Part shown: positions 23,417-33,983 of the stretch, piece by piece
Numbering within the stretch: position 1 is the first letter of the stretch
How the letters are laid out: the number at the start of each line of letters is the position of its first letter
Assembly: GCA_029448655.1 (NCBI GenBank)
Contig: JACCLO010000001.1
Coordinates: 4,712,001 to 4,776,000 of the forward strand
DNA from: Wolfiporia cocos
Taxonomy: Eukaryota > Basidiomycota > Agaricomycetes > Polyporales > Phaeolaceae
DNA length: 64,000 nt
Direction of reading: 5' to 3'
Translations under genes and position numbers: made by a program
Notes under the pieces: model-generated
The model's database searches: none
Told to the model about the DNA's origin: nothing
What the model saw: the letters and a program-made list of their open reading frames with translations, nothing else

Positions 23417-23602
23417 GTTACAGGTTGTATACCTGTTTGTATATTCAAGTCACAAATACAAATTGTTCTTCCACATGTAGTCCCACAGGCAAGTGCAAGG
23501 CAAATATTATCTGAGCAAGCCTTTGGGCCCTAAGTCAAAGACTCTAGGGGATTGTTGAATATTCAATACACATTAGAGAATATTATTGGTTCAAGAGCAA
23601 GT

Positions 23603-23951
23603 TGTCACAGTTAATTCTGCGACATGAGGTATAGCGTGCAGCAATCACATGACCTGTAGTATACAACATAGGAACCTAGGTAACCACTGGGTACTCAAGG
23701 GTATATAGTATTGTAGCATATTATGTAAGTGTTCCATAAGACTATTCTGGGTGGTAGTTGTAGGTGCTGCTTTAGGATAGTCTTTTAGTTAGTGGTGCGC
23801 AGTGTTGTATGTACTTAAGGCTCACAAGTCTGAGGTGTACTCCTCAGACTTATCAATGTACCATTGGGGTGTGTCCCTCTCTTATCCTTAACCCCTGCTG
23901 CTGTGAATCACTGTCGCTAGTCTGAGGTGGTGACCAGGCCATTGTCTGACA
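23603..23951 (+). mobile_element. Solo LTR, family D, no matching TSD
   Basis: TGTCACAGTTAATTCTGCGACATG... with TATATAGT and the R-region word TCTGAGGTGTACTCCTCAGA (about 23829), ending near CATTGTCTGACA. The left flank CAAGT is family B LTR sequence; the expected right half of that LTR is missing, so a deletion or recombination followed the insertion. Confidence 0.55.
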
Positions 23952-25165
23952 AATAAATCGTTTCGCATGGGTATAGCATCAGAATAAAATACTACAATGC
24001 TAGGGGAATCTATATGTACCCTAATCATCAAAATTCACCAAGTGGATCTCCCGGGATAGCCTCTGGGAGTTTGGAGTACCTATCTGGGAAGCTCAGCCAC
24101 AGTGCCAATCAAGTCACATGACAACGCTAATCCCTGTCACCTCCCCATTCCGTGATCTCTCTAACCCCCAAACACGGGCAGCGCGCCCCAGAAAATTGAT
24201 ATTAGATCCGAGATACTTCAATGTATATCCGAAAATCTATACAAGACCAGGTGCAACCCTGGTCCCTCTCTAAAAATGTTTTACGGTATTTTACGCCCTG
24301 TTTCATCTCTTATACTTTCTCCCACTACGATCGTGTTTCAGAAAATTGCCTATCCACTCTGGATAAGCCATACGATACTGTTTCATCGCTCTACATGACT
24401 CAAAACTTGCTCAGGAAAAATACTAGGGTACCTATCCACAAATACTGTAGTCCCCTATTTTTCCTGTATATATACTGGCCCCCTGGAATGCCTACCAGAC
24501 AGGCAGTGCACGAGGCGCAAGTTCTACAAGACTAAAGTCAACTTTCTCCTGAAGTAATCTGGTCACTCCTTCCAAATTTTCTGCTGCACTCTATAGCCAT
24601 CCTCCTTGTCTCCCCACTTGTGGAACTACCCAAATTGACCCCACAAACAACTCGAATAGCCCAGTGCAATTCTAGCATCCGGTGAAACTGAGCAATTTTA
24701 TTTTGACCAACACTGTGACGCAACCCTTCAGTATGAGATGCCGACCTCAGGCAGGGTTCCTGGGTCACAAGTCTCCTAGAATATAGGACTTGCCTAAGTC
24801 TGAGAAGTCAGTGTGCACTTCGAGGACTTTGCTGGTTCAGGACTCAGGAGAACCATGGACAACATTGGCTGTAGGCCATCTTTGACCTCTGAGTCATTAC
24901 TGATAACAACTACAGTACCTTGGGCACACTGAGCTGCATTTTCTGCATGGCCTTGAGCTGCAGATGCCTTGGAATGACTTGGATTGTGACCACAGACCAT
25001 GGAGGATGAGCACAAGAAGAGGAGCTTGGCCAGAGTTTCCTCCTATTCATCACTTGATTTACTTGTCTCACTAAACATTGATGAACAGCATGTAGGTAGT
25101 ACATTATTCTGCTAAAATCTGTGCATTTAGTGCACGATAGTGCCACTTGCCCATCAACTGGGCTG
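23952..25165. other. Intergenic with remnants
   Basis: No intact gene. On minus, about 24538-24768 encodes a coding-like segment (GQNKIAQFHRMLELHWAIRVV) that I cannot assign. About 24767-24845 is a short family B LTR fragment (ACTTGCCTAAGTCTGAGAAG). The following entry suggests this area once held a Tc1/mariner-type element. Confidence 0.35.
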
Positions 25166-25204
25166 CTGTACAAAAGTAGCAGTGACTAAGTGCTGTACAC
25201 CATA
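25166..25204. repeat. Isolated inverted-repeat end of a Tc1/mariner-type element
   Basis: TACAAAAGTAGCAGTGACTA... followed by CACCATA matches the right inverted repeat of the element at 59057-60083. No left end was found upstream. Confidence 0.45.
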
Positions 25205-25417
25205 GAAAGGCATGTGCCTTGAGAAGACAAGCTAAACAATTTCCGAATGATCAGCTGAAGTACAAATTAGTGACTTTTGAGGTTTTGTACAACCGTCAGC
25301 CATATCATACTAGATAGAGGCAAGTAGGTGCTCACACTAGATAAGAAACATTCTTAACCTAGCAAAAGAGGAATTGAATGAGTGAGTTTCATTTATTGCA
25401 GCATCTAATCCCCCAAT

Positions 25418-26124
25418 TGTTACGGGTCGAATACCCGTTCGTATATTCGAGTCGCGAATATAGATCGTTCTTCTGCACGTATGCACGTCGCCGTATGCAA
25501 GGCAAATACGTGTTAGATGCCTTCGGGTCCTAAGTGAAGTTCTTAGGAGATCGGTTAATATCCAATACGCGTTAGAGGATATAATCTGTTCAAGTGCGAG
25601 TCGAATAGAATATAAGACTCGCCTAAGTCCGAGAAGTCAGTGTGCACTTCGAGGACTTAGTCGTTCGATTGCTCGAGTGAGAAATACTGAGCGTAGTTTC
25701 CTACGTTTGAGAACGAGTATAAGACTTCTTGTTTATACAACAAGGTCGAGCTGAAGAGCCTCGACGGTAAGTACATGAGTTTTTATACTACGCTAGGTTT
25801 CAGGGGTCAAGTCTGTCCCAGATGCCACAGATACTATCTACGCTATAGTCCCAAACGTCTGATAAGTATGGAGTGATATATCTGAGACGATAGATAGGAA
25901 TGATGGCGGTTGACCGCCATCTGTCAGCTAATAAACGATGAACATGAAACGGTGGCAGGGTTGGATCTGCCAAAGATGAAACGAGCCCTATAGACTAGTA
26001 CAACTGGGGATACGCCCAGTAAGATCACGAGTAGCCAGGGGGCTGGTTGCGCAACAAGTCCCTGTATCGTATTCGCCCGGTGGTGAGTTCTGTCGATATT
26101 CGAAAAATCAAAATAACCGTAACA
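25418..26124 (+). mobile_element. Solo LTR, family B, TSD CCAAT, least decayed copy
   Basis: TGTTACGGGTCG...ATAACCGTAACA, 707 bp. The ends form an 8-bp inverted repeat (TGTTACGG/CCGTAACA). CCAAT lies at 25413-25417 and 26125-26129. This copy keeps most CpGs (for example ATTCGAGTCGCGAATAT) that are TG or CA in the other copies, so it is the best guide to the ancestral sequence. Confidence 0.93.
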
Positions 26125-26649
26125 CCAATTTGGAACCATGGTCCACAAATTGGAGAATTAATCAAATCATTTGCACATTTGCATGAGAAAATCCACAACA
26201 AACAAGGATGCATGCTGGATTATATAGAAACTCGGTCAGCTGCTGTTGAATGACTTTTGGGATGTATCAAGCTCTTCTGTGAACGTATTGTGGGTATGGT
26301 GGTGCACATCACTTCTTGATGAGTGCCCAAGCCATCTCACATCACCACTAAGGCTCATTGATATTTCAGTCAATTGGCATCATTTGTAGTGCAAACACAT
26401 CAGAAATAGCTATGAGTTCACTAGGCTGGAACAAAATGTTGTTTCAATGATCATATCTACAACTTAAGACCAGTTTTCAGCCAACATACAGACTTATTGC
26501 ATGTGCTACATGTGTAGACTCAGATGTACTGTTGATTATATCAATGTCAGAAAATGCTGCCCCAGATTGTACTATAAATTGCCAGTCGAGAGCTTGGGGT
26601 GGAGTGATGATAGGCATGTAGAGAAAAGGCTGTCACAGAACTCATGAGC
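26125..26649 (+). other. Host remnant between LTRs, one short coding-like piece
   Basis: After the TSD the + strand encodes WNHGPQIGELIKSFAHLHEK and a further 22 residues before a TGA at 26251-26253. It looks like a truncated exon, family unknown. Nothing recognisable follows to 26649. Confidence 0.3.
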
Positions 26650-27755
26650 TGTCACAAATCATTATTTCCTTAAGTATTTTACGTCTGTGTGCCTCCACGA
26701 ACATCTATCATAGATTAGATAAGGGTTCACTACAATTACACAACAGTCAGGTGGTATGTTACATTAAGTTAGTGTTATGTGTCATGGTGGTTACCTTACC
26801 TGCACACAGACTCATGCTTTAGGGTAGACACACTCACTACTGTTACAGGTCAAATACCTGTTCATATATTCGAGTCGTGAATATAATCCGTTCTTCTGCA
26901 TGTAGCCTAGTCAGGCGAGTGCAAGGCAAATTTAATAAGCCTTCGGGCCCTAAGTCTGTGGCTCTTAGGGATCGGTTAATACCCAATACGTGTTGAGGAT
27001 ATAATCTGTTCTGAGCAAGTCTTCGTAGAATATAAGACTTGCCTAAGTCCGAGAAGTCAGTGTGCACTTCAAGGACTTAGTCGTTTCAAGAGCTCAGTGA
27101 AATACTGCGCATAGTTTCCTACATTTGAGAACGAGTATAAGACTTCTTGTTTATACAACAAGGTTGAGCTGAAGAGCTTCGATGGTAAGTTTTTATGCTA
27201 CGTTAGGTTTTTCGGGGTCGAGCCAGTCCCAGATTTCACCGATACTATCTACGCTATAGTACAGAACATTTGATAGGTATGTAGCAATGTATCTGAAATG
27301 ATAGATAGGAATGATGATGGCAGTTGAATGCCATCTATCAGCTACTTAATGATATTTGTGAAACAGGGCAGAGTTGGATCTGCCAGAGTCAAAACACACC
27401 CTATACACTAGTACAACTGGGGATACACCCAGTAGAGTCATGAGTAGCCAGGGGGGTTGGTTGCACAACAAGTCCCTGTATTGTATTCACCCAATGGTGA
27501 GTTCTGCCAGCATCCAGAAAAATCAAAAACAACTACTTCATGTACATACATATAGTGTAGGCTGAGGTCTTACGACCTCAGTCTTGTTATTCTCGATGTT
27601 GGGTGGTCCCCCCCTCTCTTGTATCTGTGTGCCCTTTAGTCGACACTCTTTTCTTTAGGCTTGCTAGTCTGGGTGCTAGGCTGCACCACCACGCCCTTTG
27701 GGCAGTGTATTAGGGTCCCCGGCTATGCTGGTTGCACAGTATGTAGACTGTGTCA
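26650..27755 (+). mobile_element. Solo LTR, family A, TSD TGAGC, split by a family B LTR
   Basis: TGTCACAAATC...GACTGTGTCA with TGAGC on both sides (26645-26649, 27756-27760). After removing 26841-27536 the remainder is 410 bp, matching the 406-bp copy at 8133-8538. Confidence 0.92.
26841..27531 (+). mobile_element. Solo LTR, family B, nested in family A, TSD ACTAC
   Basis: TGTTACAGGTC...AATCAAAAACA, 691 bp. ACTAC at 26836-26840 and 27532-27536. Compared with the 25418 copy the 3' end lacks the ACCGTA before the final CA. Confidence 0.92.
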
Positions 27756-27768
27756 TGAGCACCAGAAT

Positions 27769-28352
27769 TGTTATGGTTATTTTGTTTTTGAACACTCACA
27801 GAACTCCCCATTAGGTAAATATGATACAGGGACTTGTTGCACAACCAACTACCTGGCCACTTGTGACTCTACTAGGTGCATCCTCAGTTGTACTAGCATA
27901 CAGGGCTCATTTCAGGATTGGCGGATCCAACTGTGATTGATTAACAGGTGGCATTCAACTGCCATAGTCATTGCTATCTATCATTTTGGTTATATCACTA
28001 CATACCTATCATATGTCTCAGGCTAGGGAATAGATAGTATTGGTGACATCTGGGATGCATAGGACTCCAGAAACATAGCATAGTATATAAACTCCTGTAA
28101 CTAGTTGTCAAGGCTCTTCAGCTGGACCTTGTTGTACAAACAAGAAGTCTTATACTCATTCTCAAATGTAGGAAACTACACTCAGTATATTCCAAGCCCT
28201 GAATGACTAAGTCCTCAAAGTACACATTGACTTCTCAGACTTAAGCAAGTCACCCTTTTGACTTGCGTGATATTGAACAACCCCCTAGAGTCTTTAGACT
28301 TAGGGCAGAAGGCTTAAAACTCGAATATCGCAAATGGGTATGACTCATAACA
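27769..28352 (-). mobile_element. Solo LTR, family B, minus orientation, TSD AGAAT
   Basis: Plus-strand ends TGTTATGGTTATTTTG and GACTCATAACA, which are the reverse complement of family B ends. 584 bp; AGAAT flanks (27764-27768, 28353-28357). It lies 13 bp after the family A LTR. Internal deletions shorten it by about 120 bp. Confidence 0.9.
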
Positions 28353-28355
28353 AGA

Positions 28356-28781
28356 ATGTGCTTGGCTGAGCAAAGGAACTGGATTGCTCGTTGCAAACGC
28401 ATGAAGAGTAAGTACATGACTCGGCAACTCGACCACTACCCACGGGCGCCTAACATGATCGCCGGCGCTCGTCTAGACGTCGCGTGCGCCGACTTCAACA
28501 AGGCACTTGTGCCACATGACGTATTCTATGACTTCTACACTGCAGTGTAGCAATTACAGTCCAGCGGCTAGGTGCGTCAAGATTTTGGTCCTCGTCACGC
28601 TAGCCGTAAGTGCTGTGGCTCGACCCGAGATGAAATTTGCTAACTTCAGCAACTCAGCAGATGGTATGCTTCATTCAACTCGATCTGTCTCCTTAGTTAA
28701 AAGCTACTAACTCAAGTAAAGTGTGCGCAGTAACAGCAACTTGCTGATGAGCTTAAGAAGATCTGGATTACTCTTCAACTT
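28356..28781 (+). pseudogene. Unidentified gene fragment X, left copy
   Basis: Coding-like + strand (RNWIARCKRMKSKYMTRQ, ADFNKALVPHDVFYDFYTA, then after a stop or intron NYSPAARCVKILVLVTLAVS). A diverged copy of its 3' half lies inverted at 50955-51210. I do not recognise the family. The sequence keeps many CpGs, unlike the neighbouring old LTRs. Confidence 0.4.
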
Positions 28782-29022
28782 TCAGACCCTAGAGTTTCAG
28801 TGCCACAGATGCATCTTTAGAGACACTGCAGATGCATCTGGGGCACTCTAAGTCATCGAATTTAGGCGCCCGTTAGTAATAAAGCATCACAAGCCAGGAG
28901 TCGAACCAGGAACCGCGCGACCTCAGCGGAACAGCGACTGAGACCACTCAGCTAAAGCGGTTGGTGGGAGGGAGATGTTGTGCAAATATATAGTCAGTAG
29001 TTAATATAATAACGGTTGTAAT

Positions 29023-30115
29023 TGTCACAGATTTATCTGGGGCTTACAGCATTTTTCCTACGATTATAGCAATTTACCTGGGATTTATACGTCTAACTAC
29101 AAGTTATCTACGGGTTAACTCCCATTGCCACCACGACAAGCTCCTAACTGGGCTTATCCACCACATGACTAGCTTACGTAACGCTACGGTACAACCACGT
29201 CCAATAGCAACACTACAGCATACGTCATAGGTCTTGCCCGTCAGAGCAAGACCAGCCACGTCATAGATCTTAGATCATAATGATAGGCCGAGCGCGGCAC
29301 GCTCGCATAATAATGTCCACACGTACAAACAGTGCCTCGCGGCCTTGTACTATTGGGTCGGCCTTCCCGGCTTCCCATCGCCATAAGATCCTTGATCACA
29401 ATGGCACCTCAGGCGCGCCACGCCTTCGTATAATAATGGCAACACGGCCAAATAGCACTATATTAGCACCAAGGCAATATCGCTATAGGCTCGGCCTTCT
29501 CGGCCATCCCACGGACTCGGCGTCCTCCAAGCCCCGGGCTTCTGCCATCACGGTGTTGCCCAAACACCGGTCCTCGCCTCACGGCTAAGACCTCCATATG
29601 TTCCGGTAACCATCCGGTCCGGACATATCACATGCTACGGTGCCTGCTGGCCCAATAGCATTACGACCTCGGCGTTCCGCCTTGGTCAGCACACGATGAC
29701 CGGCCAATCGCCATTATACCTCACGGTATCCGGCATCCGGCATCCCTTATACCCGGGCTGCGCCCGTCTTCACATGTCCATCTAACGATGAGACCACACG
29801 CTCTCTCTTTACCATTGGCTCGGCCATTACCGGCGGGTCACGGCCTTTGTAGAGTAGTCGTACCACTTGGTCGCCCTTATGGCAACCAAGCCCACACTCC
29901 TTATCGGGCATGCACTATACAGTAGCACATGACCCGTTATATTTGTGTATATAAGTAGGGCCTTGACGGCCTATAACCTTAGTTCTATTCTTCTCGGCGT
30001 ACGCCGTAGAAGAACCTCCTACCTCCTATTGCGTCTGATAACCTCTTCCTCACCTAAGTCGCCTAGTTCATCGCAGGATACTGGCTTGGTGAGTCCCACA
30101 GAGCCATCTGTGTCA
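29023..30115 (+). repeat. Array LTR 1
   Basis: TGTCACAGATTTATCTGGGG...CATCTGTGTCA, 1093 bp. TATATAAG at 29948-29955 and RNA start word AGTTCTATTCTT at 29981-29992 (33 bp apart). It differs from LTRs 2 and 3 at 29235 (T instead of C), where T completes the hairpin GTCTTGC/GCAAGAC. Confidence 0.92.
29981..30014 (+). promoter_or_regulatory. RNA 5' end of the array element with R/U5 hairpin
   Basis: The inferred start AGTTCTATTCTT is 33 bp after TATATAAG. It overlaps a perfect hairpin: TTCTTC (29988-29993) and GGCGT (29996-30000) pair with ACGCC (30001-30005) and GAAGAA (30009-30014). In Tf1-type elements the RNA 5' end must leave its own fold to pair with the PBS, so this hairpin may compete with or assist priming. 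Confidence 0.7.
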
Positions 30116-30116
30116 T

Positions 30117-30128
30117 AAGAATAGAACT
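30117..30128 (+). other. Self-priming PBS (repeated at 35078-35089 and 40039-40050)
   Basis: AAGAATAGAACT starts one base after the LTR and is the exact reverse complement of the RNA start word at 29981-29992. Twelve of twelve bases match. No tRNA 3'-end complement is needed. Confidence 0.85.
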
Positions 30129-32050
30129 ACCTACCCCCCTGCGCCTCCTTAACTGGTGGCGCCTGGGTTTTTCCTCCAACAGGTGTCTGAGATAGCGCAG
30201 GAGCCGCTGCTCTCCTGCAAAGGGGATGCATGCTCCGTGGTTGCGGTTATGGGATACATCGGCGGCGGGCTTAGCAGCCTGCTGCCACCCAGTGGGGCGC
30301 TGCTTGCCTAATCAGCAGCATGCGTCCTGCGAACCCGGACTCCAGGGTTAAGGAGAGGCGGCCGCTTCCTGACAAGGTTGCGGCTGTCAGCGGTTGAGAC
30401 CCGCCTATTGGGAAAAGGGGACCGTCTGCCTGTGTGCGCGCAGCCCCCTGTCTTGGCAATCCCTGTTCAGGGACCCAACACTACCAGTAGGATCCCCATA
30501 GGGATATGCGCTTCGGCGTATTCCCTTAGTAGGGTGTGGGAATCTTCCAAAGCCGCCCCCCAGGCGTAAGGGGCCCGCTTGGGATCTCCTTCGGGGAATC
30601 CAAGTGGTGAGGTGGTGCGGCTCGCAAGGCCAAACCAGCCGAGGTCACTCGCGGTAGCCAATAGCGTAAGTCCTACGGGCAGCTCGGTGTGCGAGCCTGG
30701 GTTCAACGGATTTGGGGCCCCACCGGAAGCATGCGGCGTTGCCCACCATCTTTGATGTGTGGAGCGCTCGTGAATGCGCGATCTTAGATCGACGGATGGT
30801 TTTTTAGCCCTGATGTGACACCCAGGTGGCTACAGATGGCAAGCCTTACCACTAAAGCGTGGACCGGTCGCGGTGTAATACTGCGACCACTTTCCAGCTC
30901 ATCTCCGCGAGGAAATGGGCTGTGTATCCTATTCCCAACCATGTGACCCAGCCTGTCAAGCGCTGGCAGTCACCGACTCTCTTGCTAGAAGGAAGTCGCG
31001 CGCTTCGAGGAAGACACCTGTCGGCTAAATTCCGCGCGGCGTCCTGACAAGGGCGCCCCTAACCATGCCCCCGTTCTTCTTGTGTTAGACATGACCACTC
31101 AGCATTGATCGCTGATGACGAGCTCTCTTTCAGGTACCCTGGTATCCCAGTTCATAAGTAGATAAATATGTAGTTTTAGTGGCGGCTCCTAGTAGCTTAC
31201 TTACTTTGTAAAGTAGCTTAGAAACCGTCCAATAGCATTTGTATTCGCCTCTGGAAATCCTGCGTCACCTGCTGGTTCCCAGGTTATTTAGCCTGGTTAA
31301 GGTCGCCTATGTACACAAAAGGCAACCTTTACGTCTTACGGGTACACTTAGTCAATCGAAGAACGACACTAGTACCTGTTCCCTTAGACGTAGGATCGCG
31401 TACGCTTGGCAAATATATGCTTACAACTATCATTACTATGGGAATGCCTAAAGTACCAAGTCGATTAGGATTCACATAATCCGTCGGCGCCCGTTTGACT
31501 TCGGTCTTCGCTCCTGAAAAGGGGATTCGGGTTATTGAGCATCTGTCATTTGGTCACATGTCATAAGAACCTTTGAACGGGGGCACCCCTTTCGGTAATG
31601 GAATTCCTGACAAGGAAATTACCATCCGTTTGGGAAGAGACGTCTGACAAGCGTCTATAAATAATTGGGCACAGCGCTGTTTCCACCAGCCACCCACGTA
31701 CAAACAGATCGCAACAAGATTACTTCATTGAATCTTGCAATCTGGGTTAGAGGAAAGGAAAACAAGGGACACACGCTATTGATACGCGTTCCCTTGAAGT
31801 GTAGCGGAAGCCGAAAGGCTTCTAGAATCACACTTCATTCGGCATTCTCGCACAATCGCCGAATTCACAACCGGTTCCAAACCGGTCCCACCCTGTATTG
31901 AAATCGACAATTTCGCACGCCAATCGCAAAATTCGTCACGAGGCTAGCTACCTCACTTTTGATTTCACTTCGATTCAACCTTTCTCTGTGGGGAGAATAA
32001 CCGAATTCGAAAAATACACCTTAGCAACTCAATGCGATCGTCCGCAAAAG

Positions 32051-32101
32051 ATCTCGAAGAAGCACTCGAAAACTTCCAGAGATAACAAGGGAGTCCCCCT
32101 T
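32051..32101 (+). ncRNA. Two-hairpin RNA module, copy A
   Basis: Outer stem ATCTC/GAGAT, inner stem GAAG/CTTC, loop ending CACTCGAAAA, then AACA and a second hairpin AAGGG-agtcc-CCCTT. Copies B and C have the same plan with different stem bases. Confidence 0.7.
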
Positions 32102-33360
32102 ATTAGGACAATCAAGCCGATTTGGCAATCGGTTATCATTTAATTGCTTGGTTTACGGAAACCTGCGTCGTCGAGACACGCAATAAATAATTCCGGATCT
32201 GTATCCTTACGTCAAGAAAGGATTACATCTCGTCACTACATCGAATATGGGCCTGGAAAACCCTTCGATTCCGACAAACTAGGGCCTGGAAACCTTAGTA
32301 TAAAAACCTGGTCGCATATGCGAGCGACTACTGGATACAGCCGTATATGGATATACGTCAAGAATACCTTCGGCCCACATCCACCCACCCTTATCTGGGT
32401 ATAGAGGCGGTTTAACCTCTTTAAAAACCAAAACCATCTGGATAGGTTCGATCGGGAGATCAAACGTGAAAGAGGGGGTGGAAACCCTAATTTCGCACCT
32501 AGGACCTTAAAAAGTCCACTATCCCACGCTTATAAATGTACCTTACGGTCATTAAAGCAACAAACGACATGCACTAAGAGGCCTGATTACCCTCATTCAT
32601 GCTCGTACTGTCCTATTCGTATATGGACGACAACCCTGTAATAGGAATATAGTAGCTATCTATCCAATAGCGAAATATATCCTTCCCCAACGATCATCCC
32701 AGTTCCCACGCTTACAATGTCATACTCAATCGAAGAACGACTTTAACGACATACAAGCACATTGGAAACTACCATCATCGCCACCACGTGACTTCAGCCC
32801 TTACGGGATATACCTATATGAGACAACTCCTGACAAGGATGTATGTTCTCACGGTTACCCAATAAGGCCTCACTACGGCAACGACATTACAGTCTAGGGA
32901 ATACAATCATAAGCATTGACCATAATGCACAATGATTAGTACCTATACTATGGGGTTTTACACGAGAAGCCTACTCGTTAATAAATAGTGCATACAACCA
33001 CGAAGGCACAGCTTCATTCCGGAACTTACGACTCCGAAGAGATCGCTACCTAGAAGCAATCTAACTAGGGGACACAACCCCTGTAACAAATGGGCATTGA
33101 TAAATGTCTCACGCTTAGTACTTGCGATACTAGGGAGGCGACGCCTCATAAACGTTCACAAGGCGACGTCCTTTAATAACCGTTCAACCGCATAAGTCGT
33201 ACAAAGTAGGATTACCCCTGTACAAGCACAAAGCCTAAGACACCCGCCACGCGAATGAAGGAACTTGCAATCCCATTCACCGCTAGGCAATAGACGTCGA
33301 AAAAGCACCGCTATGTTACACTCAATGGGTACTACGCATAAGCAACATATCCGCCCAAGG

Positions 33361-33409
33361 GCTCGAAGAGACACTAGAAAATCTCCAGAGCTAACAGTGA
33401 AGCCCTCAC
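33361..33409 (+). ncRNA. Two-hairpin RNA module, copy B
   Basis: Outer stem GCTC/GAGC, inner stem GAGA/TCTC, loop CACTAGAAAA, linker TAACA, second hairpin GTGA-agccc-TCAC. Confidence 0.7.
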
Positions 33410-33592
33410 TCTAAGGAATATCGCACAATGCTATCCGAAAACTGTACAACGACACAATGCACCCTCTAATACGCCTGGCAAGCTATTGGAGTACAGACTA
33501 CAAGTAGACTCAAAGGCACTATATGTAGACCATTTCCATATCGCCTTCTACTACGAGTAACGTCATAAGCAAAAGCAATAATCCGACAAAGG

Positions 33593-33642
33593 TCGCGAAA
33601 AGGCACTAGAACACCTTCAGCGATAACAGGAAAGCCCATCCT
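33593..33642 (+). ncRNA. Two-hairpin RNA module, copy C
   Basis: Outer stem TCGC/GCGA, inner stem AAGG/CCTT, loop CACTAGAACA, linker TAACA, second hairpin AGGA-aagccca-TCCT. All three copies are preceded by a TCCG...AAG word. Confidence 0.7.
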
Positions 33643-33701
33643 ATCAGGATCCGCGTGCACAATGACAATACACTCTAGTAACACGACTACATCTCCCTAA
33701 C

Positions 33702-33914
33702 AACGGCATTTGACCTTTCGGTCATCACGCGTTGATAATCGCTAGTAACGGCATTTAGCACTTCGCTATCACGCGTTACAAATCACTTTAAGGAATAAAA
33801 TCGCCTTCCACGCTCAGGTTCCACCACAAGTCCTGAAACTCCCATTTATCCCTGTTCAATTGACAAATTGAAGCAGCACCATAACGGCATTTGACACTTC
33901 GTCATCACGCGTTA
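33702..33914 (+). repeat. Three AACG...CGTT hairpins near the 3' end of each unit
   Basis: At 33702-33732, 33746-33778 and 33882-33914. Outer stem AACG/CGTT is constant, as are the inner flanks GCATT and TCACG. The inner stem varies in a compensatory way: TGACC/GGTCA, TAGC/GCTA, TGAC/GTCA, around a short CTTTC/ACTTC loop. Confidence 0.7.
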
Positions 33915-33983
33915 TACCGCTCTTGGGACGTACATAATGAGGAATAGTTTCATCAGGGACGACGAAACCTAAAGCGGGGGTAA

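Larger units (their letters stand above)
12717..23602 (+). mobile_element. Family B LTR copy split by the gypsy element
   Basis: The first six bases (TGTTAC, 12717-12722) precede the gypsy element. The rest (AGGTTGTATACC... from 23422 to 23602) follows it after the duplicated GTTAC. Joining across the gypsy insertion recreates the family B 5' end TGTTACAGG. The copy then stops at 23602, where another LTR begins, so its 3' two thirds are lost. It is heavily CpG-depleted compared with the copy at 25418. Confidence 0.7.
30362..33872 (+). repeat. Seven hairpins with a TGACAA (once TGTCAA) hexaloop per unit
   Basis: Loops at 30370-30375, 30954-30959 (TGTCAA), 31045-31050, 31608-31613, 31645-31650, 32831-32836 and 33861-33866. 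Stems differ: CCGCttCC/GGttGCGG, CCAGC/GCTGG, GGCGTCC/GGGCGCC, GGTAAT..TTCC/GGAAATTACC, AGACG/CGTCT, ACA..TCC/GGATGT, TTCAAT/ATTGAA. Six of the seven are closed by C-G. Copies recur at +4961 and +9922. Confidence 0.75.
30129..33983 (+). ncRNA. Non-coding internal region of the array, unit 1
   Basis: Units 2 (35077-38944) and 3 (40038-43917) repeat it. The first 0.9 kb is GC-rich, the rest more balanced. It is full of short perfect inverted repeats, for example GAAGTGT...ACACTTC (31796-31802/31830-31836) enclosing GAAGCC-gaaa-GGCTTC (31807-31822), and ACCGGT-tccaa-ACCGGT near 31870. Three families of repeated hairpins with changing stems and constant loops are listed separately. Every frame is broken within about 90 codons. 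I take the product to be a structured genomic RNA rather than a message. Confidence 0.65.

Noticed and set aside
28880..28975. Functional tRNA gene on minus
   Set aside because: Box A and box B are good, but the acceptor stem does not pair, and the segment is fused to a repeated tail. It is better read as a SINE-like head. The same applies to 45250-45325.
31109..31130. Hammerhead ribozyme core (CTGATGA) in the array interior
   Set aside because: No GAAA and no closing stem follow at the right place, so a retrozyme-type ribozyme is not supported.
30271..33684. Small proteins of 60-90 residues encoded in the array interior
   Set aside because: The frames lie on both strands, overlap the hairpin modules and show no motif. 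Their exact repetition in the next units only reflects the recent duplication.
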